From the NCBI GenBank assembly GCA_017475805.1, contig JAFVEW010000326.1, forward strand, positions 1-22,069: 22,069 nt of DNA, in the 5' to 3' direction. The notes below the pieces were generated by a model, which was not told where the DNA came from, ran no database searches, and worked only from the letters and a program-made list of their open reading frames with translations. Below, in pieces: positions 1 through 8,359 of this stretch (position 1 is its first letter; every line of letters starts with the position of its first letter). Source of the DNA: Synergistaceae bacterium (lineage in GTDB: Bacteria > Synergistota > Synergistia > Synergistales > Aminobacteriaceae). The translations under genes and the position numbers were made by a program.

Positions 1-761
1 CTAATTTAATCAAGCTGAAAGATTCATATGATATTGCATTCGGCAACGATACAGACTATGACAGACACGGAATAGTAACGCCGCAAGGTTTAATGAATCC
101 TAATGCTTATCTTTCCGTCGCCGTTCAGCATTTATTCACGTCTCGAACGGGCTGGAGAAAAGATGCCGCAGTAGGAAAAACAGTCGTATCAAGTTCAATC
201 ATCGACCGCGTAACCGAAGGAATAGGCCGCAAACTTTGCGAAGTTCCTGTAGGTTTCAAATGGTTTGTTGAAGGCTTGCTTGACGGTTCAATGGGCTTTG
301 GCGGCGAAGAAAGCGCAGGAGCTTCATTCCTTTGCAAAGACGGCTCAGTCTGGACGACAGATAAAGACGGCATAATTATGGACTTATTAGCATGCGAAAT
401 CACGGCAGTAACGGGCAAAAATCCCGCACAGCATTACGACGAAATCAAAGCTAAATACGGCACGAGTTATTATGCACGAATTGATACGCCTGCAACACCG
501 GAACAGAAAGCCGCGCTCGGAAAATTATCGCCGGACGACATTAAGGCCGACACTTTAGCGGGCGACAAAATCACAGCGAAATTCACGAAAGCTCCCGGAA
601 ATAACGCTTCAATCGGCGGCTTAAAAGTTACGACAGCTAACGGCTGGTTTGCGGCGCGTCCTTCGGGTACTGAAAATATTTGCAAACTTTACGCTGAAAG
701 TTTTGTGAGCCCTGAACACTTGAAAAAAATTCAGGAAGAAGCAGCGAAAATTATCGCGTAA
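1..761 (+). CDS. pgm: Phosphoglucomutase, alpha-D-glucose-specific (C-terminal part)
   Basis: Interconverts glucose-1-phosphate and glucose-6-phosphate in the cytosol, linking glycogen and cell-envelope sugar synthesis to glycolysis. The reading frame is open from base 3 with no start in view, so the gene begins upstream. About 252 residues remain of roughly 545 in the E. coli-type enzyme. The retained part is highly typical: a [12 protein letters not shown] stretch around the metal-binding loop, the sugar-binding [10 protein letters not shown] loop, and the C-terminal phosphate-binding RPSGTE loop. The catalytic serine loop lies outside the window. The Met at base 93 is internal and should not be taken as the start. 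The stop is at 759-761, followed by a terminator-like hairpin built from heptad repeats. Family assignment is secure. Confidence 0.96.
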   Translation, partial: NLIKLKDSYDIAFGNDTDYDRHGIVTPQGLMNPNAYLSVAVQHLFTSRTGWRKDAAVGKTVVSSSIIDRVTEGIGRKLCEVPVGFKWFVEGLLDGSMGFGGEESAGASFLCKDGSVWTTDKDGIIMDLLACEITAVTGKNPAQHYDEIKAKYGTSYYARIDTPATPEQKAALGKLSPDDIKADTLAGDKITAKFTKAPGNNASIGGLKVTTANGWFAARPSGTENICKLYAESFVSPEHLKKIQEEAAKIIA

Positions 762-783
762 TTTTTTTAGCTTTTAATTGGAA

Positions 784-843
784 AACAGGAGTTAGGCGGC
801 TGTTAGTAAACTTGATGCAATAAGCCTTGCTCCTAATTTTTTA
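784..843 (+). terminator. Terminator-like hairpin after pgm, with degenerate heptad repeats
   Basis: Bases 787-791 (AGGAG) pair with 830-834 (CTCCT), and 794-797 (AGGC) pair with 824-827 (GCCT). One wobble and one mismatch lie between them, the loop is 26 nt, and a T-run follows at 837-842. Both arms resemble the heptad repeat seen elsewhere in the window: two units forward on the left arm, units inverted on the right. The long loop makes it a moderate rather than strong terminator. Confidence 0.5.
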
Positions 844-877
844 TTGAACATTGACAGCGTTAGTTGATTAAAAAATC

Positions 878-906
878 TTGCCTTAAAATTAATTAGGGCT
901 TATGAT
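878..906 (+). promoter_or_regulatory. Probable sigma-70 promoter of nfnAB
   Basis: TTGCCT at 878-883 and TATGAT at 901-906 are separated by 17 nt, about 35 nt upstream of the ribosome-binding site GAGGGGG (941-947) of nfnA. A TTGACA at 851-856 is closer to consensus but has no -10 box at the right distance. Confidence 0.5.
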
Positions 907-955
907 TCTTCATGTTTAATAACATAATTAAAAATTTAATGAGGGGGAAAATTTT

Positions 956-1828
956 TTGCATAAAATTTTAGAGAAACGCCAACTCTCTTACGATAAAGAA
1001 AGAGACCAGAGCGTTTTTTATTTCAAAGTCGAAGCTCCCGAAATCGCTCGTAACCGCAGAGCAGGGCAGTTTATAATTTTCCAGATTGACGAAACTTACG
1101 GCGAAAGAATCCCGTTGACAATCGCAGACGCTAACGCCGAAGAAGGCTGGATCGCTATTGTCTTCCAGACAGTCGGGGCTACAACACGTAAACTTTCAGT
1201 TAAGTTTAACGTTGGCGACAGCATTCCTGTTTTAGTCGGCCCGCTTGGCAAACCAACTCACATCGAGAAAAAAGACGGAATAATTTTATGCGTCGGCGGC
1301 GGCGTAGGTATTGCTCCGCTTCACCCGATAGCACAGGCTCATCATAAGCTCGGCAATAAAGTCGTTACGGTAATCGGTGCAAGAACAAAAGAATTATTAT
1401 TCTTTGAAGACGAAATGAGAGACGCTTCGAGTGAATTAATCGTAGTTACCGATGACGGCTCTTACGGTCGTAAAGCTCTCGTTACTGAACCGTTAAAAGA
1501 ACTTTGCGAGAAAGAAAAAGTCGATGAGATTATCTCAATCGGGCCTCCTATCATGATGAAATTTTGCGTCGCTGCGGCTCGTCCTTTCGGCGTTCCGATT
1601 ACGACATCATTGAACACTATCATGATTGACGGCACGGGTATGTGCGGCTGCTGCAGAGTCAAAGTAGGCGGTGAAACAAAATTCGTTTGCGTTGACGGCC
1701 CTGAATTTAACGGCTATGAAGTCGATTTCGATAATATGATGCAGCGCATGACGGCTTTCAAGGATAAAGAACGTGAAGCTGACCACAAATGCAGAATTGG
1801 TCTTGATGCTGGAAAGGTGAGTGCTTAA
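956..1828 (+). CDS. nfnA: NfnA: ferredoxin:NADP+ oxidoreductase, alpha subunit (FAD, 2Fe-2S)
   Basis: Small subunit of the NADH-dependent reduced ferredoxin:NADP+ oxidoreductase (Nfn), a soluble flavin-based bifurcating transhydrogenase of anaerobes that makes NADPH. The 290-residue product has the ferredoxin-NADP+ reductase fold. The FAD-binding RIPLTIAD segment is near residues 51-58, a Gly-rich nucleotide loop (VGGGVGIAP) near 113-121, and a C-terminal 2Fe-2S region carries Cys230, Cys232, Cys233 and Cys245. The start is TTG at 956, chosen because GAGGGGG lies 8 nt upstream and no ATG fits. nfnB follows directly. Homologues are often annotated as sulfide dehydrogenase or dihydroorotate dehydrogenase electron-transfer subunit. 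With no pyrD beside it and a GltA-like partner downstream, Nfn is the best reading. Confidence 0.9.
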   Translation: MHKILEKRQLSYDKERDQSVFYFKVEAPEIARNRRAGQFIIFQIDETYGERIPLTIADANAEEGWIAIVFQTVGATTRKLSVKFNVGDSIPVLVGPLGKPTHIEKKDGIILCVGGGVGIAPLHPIAQAHHKLGNKVVTVIGARTKELLFFEDEMRDASSELIVVTDDGSYGRKALVTEPLKELCEKEKVDEIISIGPPIMMKFCVAAARPFGVPITTSLNTIMIDGTGMCGCCRVKVGGETKFVCVDGPEFNGYEVDFDNMMQRMTAFKDKEREADHKCRIGLDAGKVSA

Positions 1829-1830
1829 TC

Positions 1831-1854
1831 ATGAGTGAACATAAAACAAAATAA
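1831..1854 (+). other. Seven-codon mini-ORF (MSEHKTK) in frame with nfnB and stopped by TAA
   Basis: An ATG at 1831, 12 nt after an AGGTGA motif (1814-1819), opens a frame of seven codons ending in TAA at 1852-1854. The ATG of nfnB begins on the very next base in the same frame. It could be the original nfnB N-terminus cut by a nonsense change, a coupling mini-ORF, or a sequencing error. Confidence 0.45.
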
Positions 1855-3336
1855 ATGTTACAGGCTGAAGCCGAAAAATTTTGGGCTGACCTTGAAGCCA
1901 AGAAAGCATCCGGCACAGCATTAACTCCTAAAGACAGAACTGCAATTACTCCGCAGGAAATGCCTTCACAAGAACCTATGGTAAGAGCTCATAATATGTC
2001 AGAAGTTGCTTTAGGTTACACTGAAACGCAGGCAAGAGTCGAGGCTGAACGCTGCATTCAGTGCGGCGGAGCTCCTTGTAAAAAAGGCTGCCCGGTCGGA
2101 GTGCCGATCCCTGAATTTATTTCTCACATTCAGAAAGGCGATTTCAAAGGCGCAGTCGATACTATTAAACAGACAAATTTATTACCGGCTATTTGCGGCC
2201 GTGTATGCCCTCAGGAAAAACAGTGCCAGAGCTTCTGCACGGTCGGCAAAATGATGAAGTCGCCCGAGAAAGCCGTAGCTATCGGTCGTCTTGAGCGTTT
2301 TGTAGCTGACTGGGAGCGCGCTAATAATAAAATTACCGTTCCGACACCTGCACCTGATACAGGCAAGAAAGTTGCTGTAATCGGCTCAGGCCCTGCAGGC
2401 TTGACAGTCGCTGCTGACATTCGCAGAGCAGGACACAGCGTAACAGTTTTCGAGGCTTTCCAGAAGACCGGCGGCGTTATGGTCTATGGTATTCCTGAAT
2501 TCAGACTTCCGAAAGAAATTGTTTCAAAAGAAGTCGAAAACTTAAAGAAAATGGGCGTTGAGTTCAAAACAAGTTTCTTAGTCGGACGCACAGAGACTCT
2601 TGAGCAATTATTAGACCGCGAAGGTTATGACGCTGCATTTATAGGAACAGGCGCAGGACTCCCGAAATTTTTAGGTATTGACGGCGAAAATTTAATCGGA
2701 GTTTTCAGTGCTAACGAATATTTAACGCGAGCCAACTTAATGAAGGCTTACGACCGTGAACACGCTGATACACCGCTTTATGACGCTAAGAGAGTTGCGG
2801 TCTTCGGCGGCGGTAACGTTGCAATGGACGGCGCGAGAATGGCTTTAAGACTCGGTGCTGAAAAAGTTTACTGCGTTTATCGTAGAACTCGTGCTGAAAT
2901 GCCAGCAAGAGCTGAAGAAGTTGCTCACGCTATCGAAGAGGGCGTCGATTTCCATTTCCTTGAAAATCCGACAAAATTTATCGGCGACGAAAAAGGCAAA
3001 TTAACCGGCGTTGAGTTGTTAAATTACAAACTCGGCGAACCCGACGCTTCAGGTCGCCGTAAACCTGTAGCAATTCCGGGAACTGAACACGTTTTAGAGA
3101 TTGATGCTGCTATCGTAGCACTTGGCAACGAGTCAAACCCGTTGATGAAACAGACAACTCCTGACCTTGAAGTAAATAAGCGCGGAAATATTATTGTCGA
3201 CGAAAATCAAAAGACAAACATTCCTCGCGTTTGGGCAGGCGGCGATATAGTTTTAGGTGCTGCAACTGTCATTCTTGCTATGGGAGAAGGCAGACGTGCT
3301 GCAGCAAGCATAAATGAGTACTTAGCAGGAAAATAA
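1855..3336 (+). CDS. nfnB: NfnB: GltA-like NADPH-binding subunit of Nfn transhydrogenase
   Basis: Large subunit of Nfn, homologous to the small subunit of glutamate synthase and often annotated as NADPH-dependent glutamate synthase GltA. The 493-residue product has an N-terminal domain with two 4Fe-4S ligand sets (Cys67, 70, 75, 79 and Cys114, 118, 124, 128). Next comes a GSGPAG FAD-binding loop (177-182), then a second Rossmann loop (FGGGNVAMDGA) for NADPH. The C-terminal GGD motif typical of the family is present. The start at 1855 directly follows a TAA in the same frame and lacks its own good ribosome-binding site, so translation is probably coupled to nfnA or to the mini-ORF at 1831. A terminator follows at 3381-3417. 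The pairing with NfnA argues for transhydrogenase over true glutamate synthase. Confidence 0.92.
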   Translation: MLQAEAEKFWADLEAKKASGTALTPKDRTAITPQEMPSQEPMVRAHNMSEVALGYTETQARVEAERCIQCGGAPCKKGCPVGVPIPEFISHIQKGDFKGAVDTIKQTNLLPAICGRVCPQEKQCQSFCTVGKMMKSPEKAVAIGRLERFVADWERANNKITVPTPAPDTGKKVAVIGSGPAGLTVAADIRRAGHSVTVFEAFQKTGGVMVYGIPEFRLPKEIVSKEVENLKKMGVEFKTSFLVGRTETLEQLLDREGYDAAFIGTGAGLPKFLGIDGENLIGVFSANEYLTRANLMKAYDREHADTPLYDAKRVAVFGGGNVAMDGARMALRLGAEKVYCVYRRTRAEMPARAEEVAHAIEEGVDFHFLENPTKFIGDEKGKLTGVELLNYKLGEPDASGRRKPVAIPGTEHVLEIDAAIVALGNESNPLMKQTTPDLEVNKRGNIIVDENQKTNIPRVWAGGDIVLGAATVILAMGEGRRAAASINEYLAGK

Positions 3337-3380
3337 TTTTCATGTAAAATTTTAAGAATGGAATTTAAGTCATGAAATTA

Positions 3381-3418
3381 AAACGGAGAAGTTCTTTTGT
3401 GAGCCTCTCCGTTTTTTA
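3381..3418 (+). terminator. Rho-independent terminator of nfnAB
   Basis: AAACGGAGA at 3381-3389 pairs perfectly with TCTCCGTTT at 3406-3414 across a 16-nt loop, and T-residues run to 3417. This is a strong intrinsic terminator isolating nfnAB from the trp operon. Confidence 0.85.
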
Positions 3419-3431
3419 TAAATTAATATTC

Positions 3432-3460
3432 TTGACGAATAAAAAATTTTGTAGTATATT
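3432..3460 (+). promoter_or_regulatory. Sigma-70 promoter of the trp operon
   Basis: TTGACG at 3432-3437 and TATATT at 3455-3460 are separated by exactly 17 nt. Transcription would start near 3467 and produce the T-box leader. Confidence 0.8.
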
Positions 3461-3467
3461 TCGCCGC

Positions 3468-3793
3468 AACAAAAATTAAACCTGTGAAGCGAAAGAAAAA
3501 GCATTTTATCGCCTGCAGCGAGTTCGGGATAGTGTGAGCCGAGTGGTAAGAGGAATGCGTGAAAGCGTGAAAAAAATCTTTCTTATATGGGTCGCTGAGG
3601 GCATCGGGGAAAAGAGAAGCTAAAACTAAAAGTTTTTCTTAGTATCCATGACGTAAGGCATACGTAAGTTGCCGGAGATATGTTGGTATCTCGCAGAGAG
3701 CATGGTTCATTCCATGAAACAAGGTGGCACCGCGAATAAAGTATATTCGTCCTTGATAGAGATAATTTATTTATTTCTGTCAAGGATTTTTTT
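3468..3793 (+). promoter_or_regulatory. Tryptophan T-box riboswitch leader
   Basis: Untranslated leader that binds uncharged tRNA and controls transcription termination. The T-box core AAGGTGGCACCGCG is at 3721-3734. Downstream, an intrinsic terminator has arms 3750-3761 and 3775-3786 (12 pairs including two wobbles) followed by seven T at 3787-3793. The competing antiterminator would pair AAGG at the start of the core with CCTT near 3751. Stem I lies roughly at 3500-3605 and carries a GTGTGAGCC element typical of its apical region. The trinucleotide at 3588-3590 is TGG, placed before a GTCGCTGAG segment as expected for a specifier, giving Trp. This fits the trp genes downstream: shortage of charged tRNA-Trp should turn them on. 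The specifier register is inferred by analogy with other T-boxes. Confidence 0.93.
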
Positions 3794-3829
3794 ATGCGTT
3801 TTTTTTGAATTTTGAAAGGAGAAAATAAA

Positions 3830-4846
3830 ATGATTAAAGAAGCAATCGTAAAAATCGTAAACAAAGAAGACTTAACCTATGACGAAGCCTACACCGTTAT
3901 GAATGAGATAATGAGCGGCGAAACTACAGCAACTCAAAACGCAGCATTTTTAGCCGCACTCTCTACAAAGAGCGCAAAGGCTGAAACTACTGACGAAATC
4001 GCAGGCTGTGCCGCAGCTATGCGTTCTCACGCAATAAAAGTCGAAACGGGCATGGACATTTTAGAAATCGTGGGAACTGGCGGCGATAATGCTAAGAGTT
4101 TTAATATTTCCACGACGTCAGCTCTCGTTGCTGCCGCTGGAGGCGTCAAAGTCGCTAAACACGGAAACAGAGCAGCGTCTTCTCTTTCAGGCACTGCAGA
4201 TTGTCTCGAAGCCTTAGGCGTAAACATTCAGCAAGACCCTGAAAAATGCGTCGAACTTTTGAAAGAAGTCGGAATGTGTTTCTTCTTTGCTCAAAAATAT
4301 CACACTTCAATGAAATATGTCGGTTCAATACGAAAAGAACTCGGCTTCAGAACTGTCTTTAATATTCTTGGGCCTCTCACTAATCCAGCATCGCCGACAA
4401 TGCAGCTTTTAGGCGTCTATGATGATTATCTTGTTGAACCTCTTGCGAAAGTTCTTTCAAGTCTCGGTGTAAAACGCGGAATGGTCGTCTACGGAATGGA
4501 TAAGTTAGACGAAATTTCACTTTCTGCTCCGACAAAAGTTTGCGAAATTCAAAGCGGCTGGTATAAAACAAAAGTCATAACTCCCGAAGAGTTCGGCTTT
4601 GAACTATGCGCAAAAGATGATTTGAAGGGCGGAACTCCGAAAGAAAATGCTGAAATTACGCGGGCAATCTTAAACGGAGAAAAAGGTCATAAACGCAACG
4701 CGGTTTTATTAAACGCTGGAGCAGCCTTGTATATCGCAGGCAAAGCAAGCGACATGAAAGCCGGCGTTAAACTTGCCGCAGAATTAATTGACTCAGGGAA
4801 GGCAAAAGCAACCCTCGAGAAATTAATTTCTCTTAGCAATAAATAA
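3830..4846 (+). CDS. trpD: Anthranilate phosphoribosyltransferase
   Basis: Second step of tryptophan synthesis: transfers phosphoribose from PRPP to anthranilate. The 338-residue product has the usual family length. A helical N-terminal domain is followed by the PRPP-binding VGTGGD motif (81-86), a Ser/Thr-rich NISTTSA stretch (92-98) and KHGNRAASS (110-118). The ATG at 3830 is chosen over a TTG at 3812 in the same frame, because the ribosome-binding site AAAGGAG lies between them, 8 nt before the ATG. It is stand-alone, not fused to a TrpG glutaminase domain, and is the first gene after the T-box. Anthranilate synthase (trpE, trpG) is not in this operon. Confidence 0.96.
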   Translation: MIKEAIVKIVNKEDLTYDEAYTVMNEIMSGETTATQNAAFLAALSTKSAKAETTDEIAGCAAAMRSHAIKVETGMDILEIVGTGGDNAKSFNISTTSALVAAAGGVKVAKHGNRAASSLSGTADCLEALGVNIQQDPEKCVELLKEVGMCFFFAQKYHTSMKYVGSIRKELGFRTVFNILGPLTNPASPTMQLLGVYDDYLVEPLAKVLSSLGVKRGMVVYGMDKLDEISLSAPTKVCEIQSGWYKTKVITPEEFGFELCAKDDLKGGTPKENAEITRAILNGEKGHKRNAVLLNAGAALYIAGKASDMKAGVKLAAELIDSGKAKATLEKLISLSNK

Positions 4847-4858
4847 TAGAGGCGCGAT

Positions 4859-5644
4859 ATGACAATCCTTGATGAGATAGCTGCTTACACTCGAAAAAGA
4901 GTCGAAGCTGCTAAAGAAAAAATTTCGCTGAGTGAGTTAAAAGACAAAGCATTTTCTATTGAGAAAGGCGATTTTCCTTTTGAAAGAGCTTTGAGAAGGC
5001 CGAGACTTTCTTTTATTCTTGAATGTAAAAAAGCGTCGCCTTCAAAGGGAATAATCGCTGAAAATTTTGAGCCGTTAAAAATCGCGAAAGATTATGAAAA
5101 AATCGGAGCAGACTCTGTTTCAGTTTTAACTGAGCCTAAATATTTTCTTGGCCGCGATGAATATCTGAAAGAAATTGCAGGCGAAATAAAAATTCCTGTT
5201 TTAAGGAAAGATTTTACCGTCGATGAATATATGCTTTATGAAGCAAAAATTTTAGGGGCAAGTGCTGTCTTGCTGATTGTTTCGATACTTTCAGAAAAAC
5301 AATTAGGCGATTATCTTAAAATTTGCAACTTGCTTGGCCTTTCTGCTTTAGTTGAAGTTCACGACGAAAATGAAGCTAAAATCGCTGTCTCATCAGGCGC
5401 AAAAATAATCGGCGTAAATAACAGAAACCTCAAAGATTTTTCCGTAGATACTCGCAACAGTGCGAATTTGAGAGAAAAAATCCCTGCTGAAATTTTGTTC
5501 GTCTCCGAGAGCGGTGTTAAAAATTCAGACGACATTAAAAATTTAATTAATATCGGTGCTGATGCCGTTCTTATCGGCGAGACGATGATGAAAGCAGAAG
5601 ATAAACAAGCAGCTTTCTCAATGCTTAAAAAAGGATTGTCATGA
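4859..5644 (+). CDS. trpC: Indole-3-glycerol-phosphate synthase
   Basis: Ring-closing step of tryptophan synthesis, from carboxyphenylamino-deoxyribulose phosphate to indole-3-glycerol phosphate. The 261-residue TIM barrel matches the monofunctional enzyme. Visible active-site segments are ILECKKASPSKG with Glu55 and Lys57, PVLRKDF with Lys117, GVNNRNL for phosphate and active-site contacts, and VSESGV near the C-terminus with the expected Glu. The ATG has AGAGG (4848-4852) 6 nt upstream and begins 12 nt after trpD. Its last bases overlap trpF by 4 nt (ATGA), which implies coupled translation. Confidence 0.96.
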   Translation: MTILDEIAAYTRKRVEAAKEKISLSELKDKAFSIEKGDFPFERALRRPRLSFILECKKASPSKGIIAENFEPLKIAKDYEKIGADSVSVLTEPKYFLGRDEYLKEIAGEIKIPVLRKDFTVDEYMLYEAKILGASAVLLIVSILSEKQLGDYLKICNLLGLSALVEVHDENEAKIAVSSGAKIIGVNNRNLKDFSVDTRNSANLREKIPAEILFVSESGVKNSDDIKNLINIGADAVLIGETMMKAEDKQAAFSMLKKGLS

Positions 5645-6240
5645 CTAAAATAAAACTTTGCGGCCTTTCGCGTGAAGAAGATATAAAGGCCGCGAATATT
5701 TTGAAGCCTGATTTTATAGGATTCGTCTTTGCAAAAAAAAGCAAAAGATTTATCTCACGTGATAAGGCTATGGCTTTGAAAAAAATTCTTGACCCTAAAA
5801 TTTTAAGCGCAGGTGTCTTTGTAAATGAAAAAGCTGAAGTTATAGCTGGTTATCTTGAAGATAAAATAATTGATATAGCTCAGCTTCACGGCAATGAAGA
5901 TGATGATTACATCAAAAATCTTAGAAAATTTACAGGCAAGCCTATAATAAAAGCGTTTCAGATTCGCGGCAAAAAAAATTTACAAGAGGCAGAAACAAGC
6001 GCGGCTGATTATATTCTTTTAGATTACGGCTCAGGCGATGGAAAAATTTTCGACTGGTCTTTAATTAAAAATTTTAGCAGACCGTATTTTTTAGCAGGAG
6101 GACTTAATCCTGAAAATGTTTCAGAGGCTATAGCAACGTTAAATCCTTTTGCCGTCGATGTAAGTTCAGGAATTGAATCCGAAGGACTAAAAGACGCAGA
6201 GAAAATGAAAAAATTTGTAGATGCAATAAGGAACTTTTAA
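5641..6240 (+). CDS. trpF: Phosphoribosylanthranilate isomerase
   Basis: Amadori rearrangement between TrpD and TrpC in tryptophan synthesis. The 199-residue single TIM barrel has the typical length. Catalytic Cys7 lies in the N-terminal KLCG motif, QLHG is at 81-84, and the general acid Asp173 is in the VDVSSGIE phosphate-binding segment. The start overlaps the trpC stop by 4 nt and no independent ribosome-binding site is needed. It ends at 6240, and the whole space before trpB is filled by four heptad repeat units. Confidence 0.96.
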   Translation: MTKIKLCGLSREEDIKAANILKPDFIGFVFAKKSKRFISRDKAMALKKILDPKILSAGVFVNEKAEVIAGYLEDKIIDIAQLHGNEDDDYIKNLRKFTGKPIIKAFQIRGKKNLQEAETSAADYILLDYGSGDGKIFDWSLIKNFSRPYFLAGGLNPENVSEAIATLNPFAVDVSSGIESEGLKDAEKMKKFVDAIRNF

Positions 6241-6242
6241 CA

Positions 6243-6270
6243 ATTAGGAATTAGGAGTGAGGAGTTAGGA
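6243..6270 (+). repeat. Four-unit heptad repeat array between trpF and trpB
   Basis: Four contiguous 7-nt units: ATTAGGA, ATTAGGA, GTGAGGA, GTTAGGA. The array begins 2 nt after the trpF stop and ends on the base before the trpB ATG. GAGGAG at 6259-6264, formed across two units, is 6 nt from that ATG and is the likely Shine-Dalgarno sequence. This is the cleanest member of the repeat family in the window. Confidence 0.9.
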
Positions 6271-7461
6271 ATGGAAATGAATAAAAAAGGCAGGTTTGGA
6301 GTACACGGCGGTCAATATATTCCTGAAACTTTAATGAATGCCGTTATTGAACTTGAAGAAGCCTACGAAAAATATAAAAATGATCCAGCTTTTAACAGTG
6401 AGCTTGAAAAACTTTTCAACGAGTATGCAGGCAGGCCGTCAAGACTTTATTTCGCAAAAAAAATGACGGAAGATTTAGGCGGCGCGAAAATTTATCTGAA
6501 ACGAGAAGACTTAAATCACACAGGTGCTCACAAAATTAATAACGTCTTAGGTCAGGCACTCTTAGCTAAAAAAATGGGCAAGACAAGACTTATCGCCGAA
6601 ACAGGCGCAGGACAACACGGAGTTGCTACGGCTACGGCGGCGGCTCTAATGGGAATGGAATGTGTAGTCTTTATGGGCGAAGAAGATACTAAAAGACAAG
6701 CTCTTAACGTATATCGTATGCGGCTTTTAGGCTCGCAGGTAATCCCGGTAAAAACAGGAACAGGGACTCTCAAAGATGCAGTTTCAGAAGCTATGCGCGA
6801 ATGGACTCGAAGAATCAGCGACACTCATTATTGCTTAGGCTCAGTTATGGGGCCTCACCCTTTCCCTATTATTGTCAGAGATTTTCAGGCTGTAATTTCA
6901 AAGGAAATAAAAAAACAAATTTTAGAAAAAGAAAATAAACTTCCTGACGTAGTCATTGCTTGCGTCGGCGGAGGCTCTAATGCTATCGGAAGTTTTTATC
7001 ACTTTATCGAAGACAAAGACGTTAAACTTATCGGCTGCGAGGCTGCTGGACGCGGCGTTGATACTTTTGAAACTGCGGCGACTATAGCTACGGGAAGGCT
7101 CGGAATTTTTCACGGAATGAAATCTTATTTTTGCCAAGATAAATTCGGTCAAATAGCTCCTGTTTATTCAATCTCAGCAGGACTTGACTATCCCGGCATA
7201 GGTCCTGAACATGCTCATCTTCATGACATAGGCCGCGCTGAGTACGTACCTGTAACTGACGAAGAAGCCGTTAATGCTTTTGAATATTTAGCAAGAACAG
7301 AAGGAATTATTCCCGCGATAGAGTCCGCTCACGCCGTTGCTCATGCTATGAAAATTGCTCCTGAAATGTCCGGCAAAATTATTGTAATTACTATTTCAGG
7401 ACGCGGCGACAAAGATTGCGCTGCTATTGCAAGATACAGAGGAGAAGATATTAATGAGTAA
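6271..7461 (+). CDS. trpB: Tryptophan synthase beta chain
   Basis: PLP-dependent subunit that condenses indole with serine to give tryptophan. The 396-residue product is the classic TrpB1 type. HTGAHKINN carries the PLP lysine (Lys88), AETGAGQHG follows with the catalytic Glu, and GGGSNAIG binds the cofactor phosphate. SGRGDKD is near the C-terminus. The start at 6271 follows GAGGAG by 6 nt. An ATG two codons later (6277) also sits 6 nt from an AGGA and is an alternative. The 3' end overlaps trpA by 8 nt. It should work as a complex with TrpA, which passes indole through a tunnel. Confidence 0.97.
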   Translation: MEMNKKGRFGVHGGQYIPETLMNAVIELEEAYEKYKNDPAFNSELEKLFNEYAGRPSRLYFAKKMTEDLGGAKIYLKREDLNHTGAHKINNVLGQALLAKKMGKTRLIAETGAGQHGVATATAAALMGMECVVFMGEEDTKRQALNVYRMRLLGSQVIPVKTGTGTLKDAVSEAMREWTRRISDTHYCLGSVMGPHPFPIIVRDFQAVISKEIKKQILEKENKLPDVVIACVGGGSNAIGSFYHFIEDKDVKLIGCEAAGRGVDTFETAATIATGRLGIFHGMKSYFCQDKFGQIAPVYSISAGLDYPGIGPEHAHLHDIGRAEYVPVTDEEAVNAFEYLARTEGIIPAIESAHAVAHAMKIAPEMSGKIIVITISGRGDKDCAAIARYRGEDINE

Positions 7462-8230
7462 CATAAAAAAAGCGTTTGAACATGGAAAAGCTTTTATTCC
7501 GTTTTTTACCTGCGGCGATCCTGATCTTGAAACGACAAAAAAATGCGTTCTTGCTGCTATTGCGGGCGGTGCAGATTTAATCGAGCTTGGGATTCCTTTT
7601 TCAGACCCGACAGCAGAAGGACCTGTTATTCAGGAAGCTAACGAAAGAGCACTTAAAGGCGGCGTAACGACAGATAAAATTTTTGAGCTTGTCCGCGACT
7701 TGCGAAAAGAGACAGATATTCCTTTAGTTTTTATGACGTATGCAAACGTTATTTTTTCATACGGAGCTGAAAAATTTATTTCAAAATGCCAAGAAATTAA
7801 AATTGACGGCTTGATACTTCCTGATTTGCCATTTGAAGAAAAAGATGAATTTTTACCTTTATGTAAAAAATATAGCATTGATTTAATTTCGATGATAGCC
7901 CCGACTTCGGCAGAAAGAATTTCAATGATTGCCCGCGAAGCTGCGGGATTTTTATATATAGTTTCAAGTCTTGGTGTTACGGGAACGCGAAGCGAGATAA
8001 CTACGGACTTAAAATCTATAATGGATACAGTCAGAAAATCTACAAACATTCCATGCGCTATAGGGTTCGGAATTTCAACGCCTGAGCAAGCCGCAAAAAT
8101 GGCAGCTCTTTCAGACGGTGCAATTGTAGGCTCTGCTATTGTGAAATTAATCGGAGAGTATAAAACACAAGCCCCTGAAAAAGTCGGCGAGTTCGTCAAA
8201 AAAATGAAAGAGACTTTGCTGCCAAGATAA
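7454..8230 (+). CDS. trpA: Tryptophan synthase alpha chain
   Basis: Cleaves indole-3-glycerol phosphate to indole and glyceraldehyde-3-phosphate for TrpB. The 258-residue TIM barrel is of usual length. Catalytic Glu44 (E. coli Glu49) is in ELGIPFSDP. The position of E. coli Asp60 is a Glu (Glu55, in PTAEGP). [11 protein letters not shown] and [10 protein letters not shown] give the phosphate-binding loops. The ATG at 7454 is inside the last codons of trpB, with GAGGAGA (7439-7445) 8 nt upstream. A TTG at 7427 extends the frame but lies before that site. No strong terminator is visible after the stop; degenerate heptads at 8234-8261 follow. Confidence 0.96.
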   Translation: MSNIKKAFEHGKAFIPFFTCGDPDLETTKKCVLAAIAGGADLIELGIPFSDPTAEGPVIQEANERALKGGVTTDKIFELVRDLRKETDIPLVFMTYANVIFSYGAEKFISKCQEIKIDGLILPDLPFEEKDEFLPLCKKYSIDLISMIAPTSAERISMIAREAAGFLYIVSSLGVTGTRSEITTDLKSIMDTVRKSTNIPCAIGFGISTPEQAAKMAALSDGAIVGSAIVKLIGEYKTQAPEKVGEFVKKMKETLLPR

Positions 8231-8233
8231 CAG

Positions 8234-8261
8234 GATTCATACCTAACTCCCAATTTCTCGT
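8234..8261 (-). repeat. Degenerate heptad repeat, four units, minus orientation
   Basis: Read on the minus strand, four consecutive 7-nt units fit the family loosely: ACGAGAA, ATTGGGA, GTTAGGT, ATGAATC. The array starts four bases after trpA. The rest of the trpA-YrbL gap (8262-8359) holds T-runs but no hairpin that I could support as a terminator. Confidence 0.5.
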
Positions 8262-8359
8262 CTTCTTTTAGCTGTAACTTATTTTTTGTCTTTGGGATTA
8301 ATCTTTACACAAAAATTTTATTAAGACGGCGTACCCAGCAATTTTTTCATTCATAGCCA

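Noticed and set aside
851..856. Perfect TTGACA as the -35 of nfnA
   Set aside because: No -10-like hexamer at 16-18 nt; the TTGCCT/TATGAT pair at 878-906 fits better.
1831..1854. MSEHKTK as a leader peptide for attenuation
   Set aside because: It contains no run of a regulatory amino acid and no terminator hairpin follows; stop-restart is simpler.
3812..3829. TTG start giving trpD six more residues
   Set aside because: The ribosome-binding site AAAGGAG would then lie inside the coding sequence; the ATG at 3830 is 8 nt after it.
3583..3864. Open frame of 93 codons on the minus strand over the T-box leader
   Set aside because: It lies across a well-supported RNA element and the trpD start, and its sequence is low-complexity translated from T-runs.
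6243..6270. CRISPR-like array
   Set aside because: Units are only 7 nt and contiguous without spacers; no cas genes in the window.
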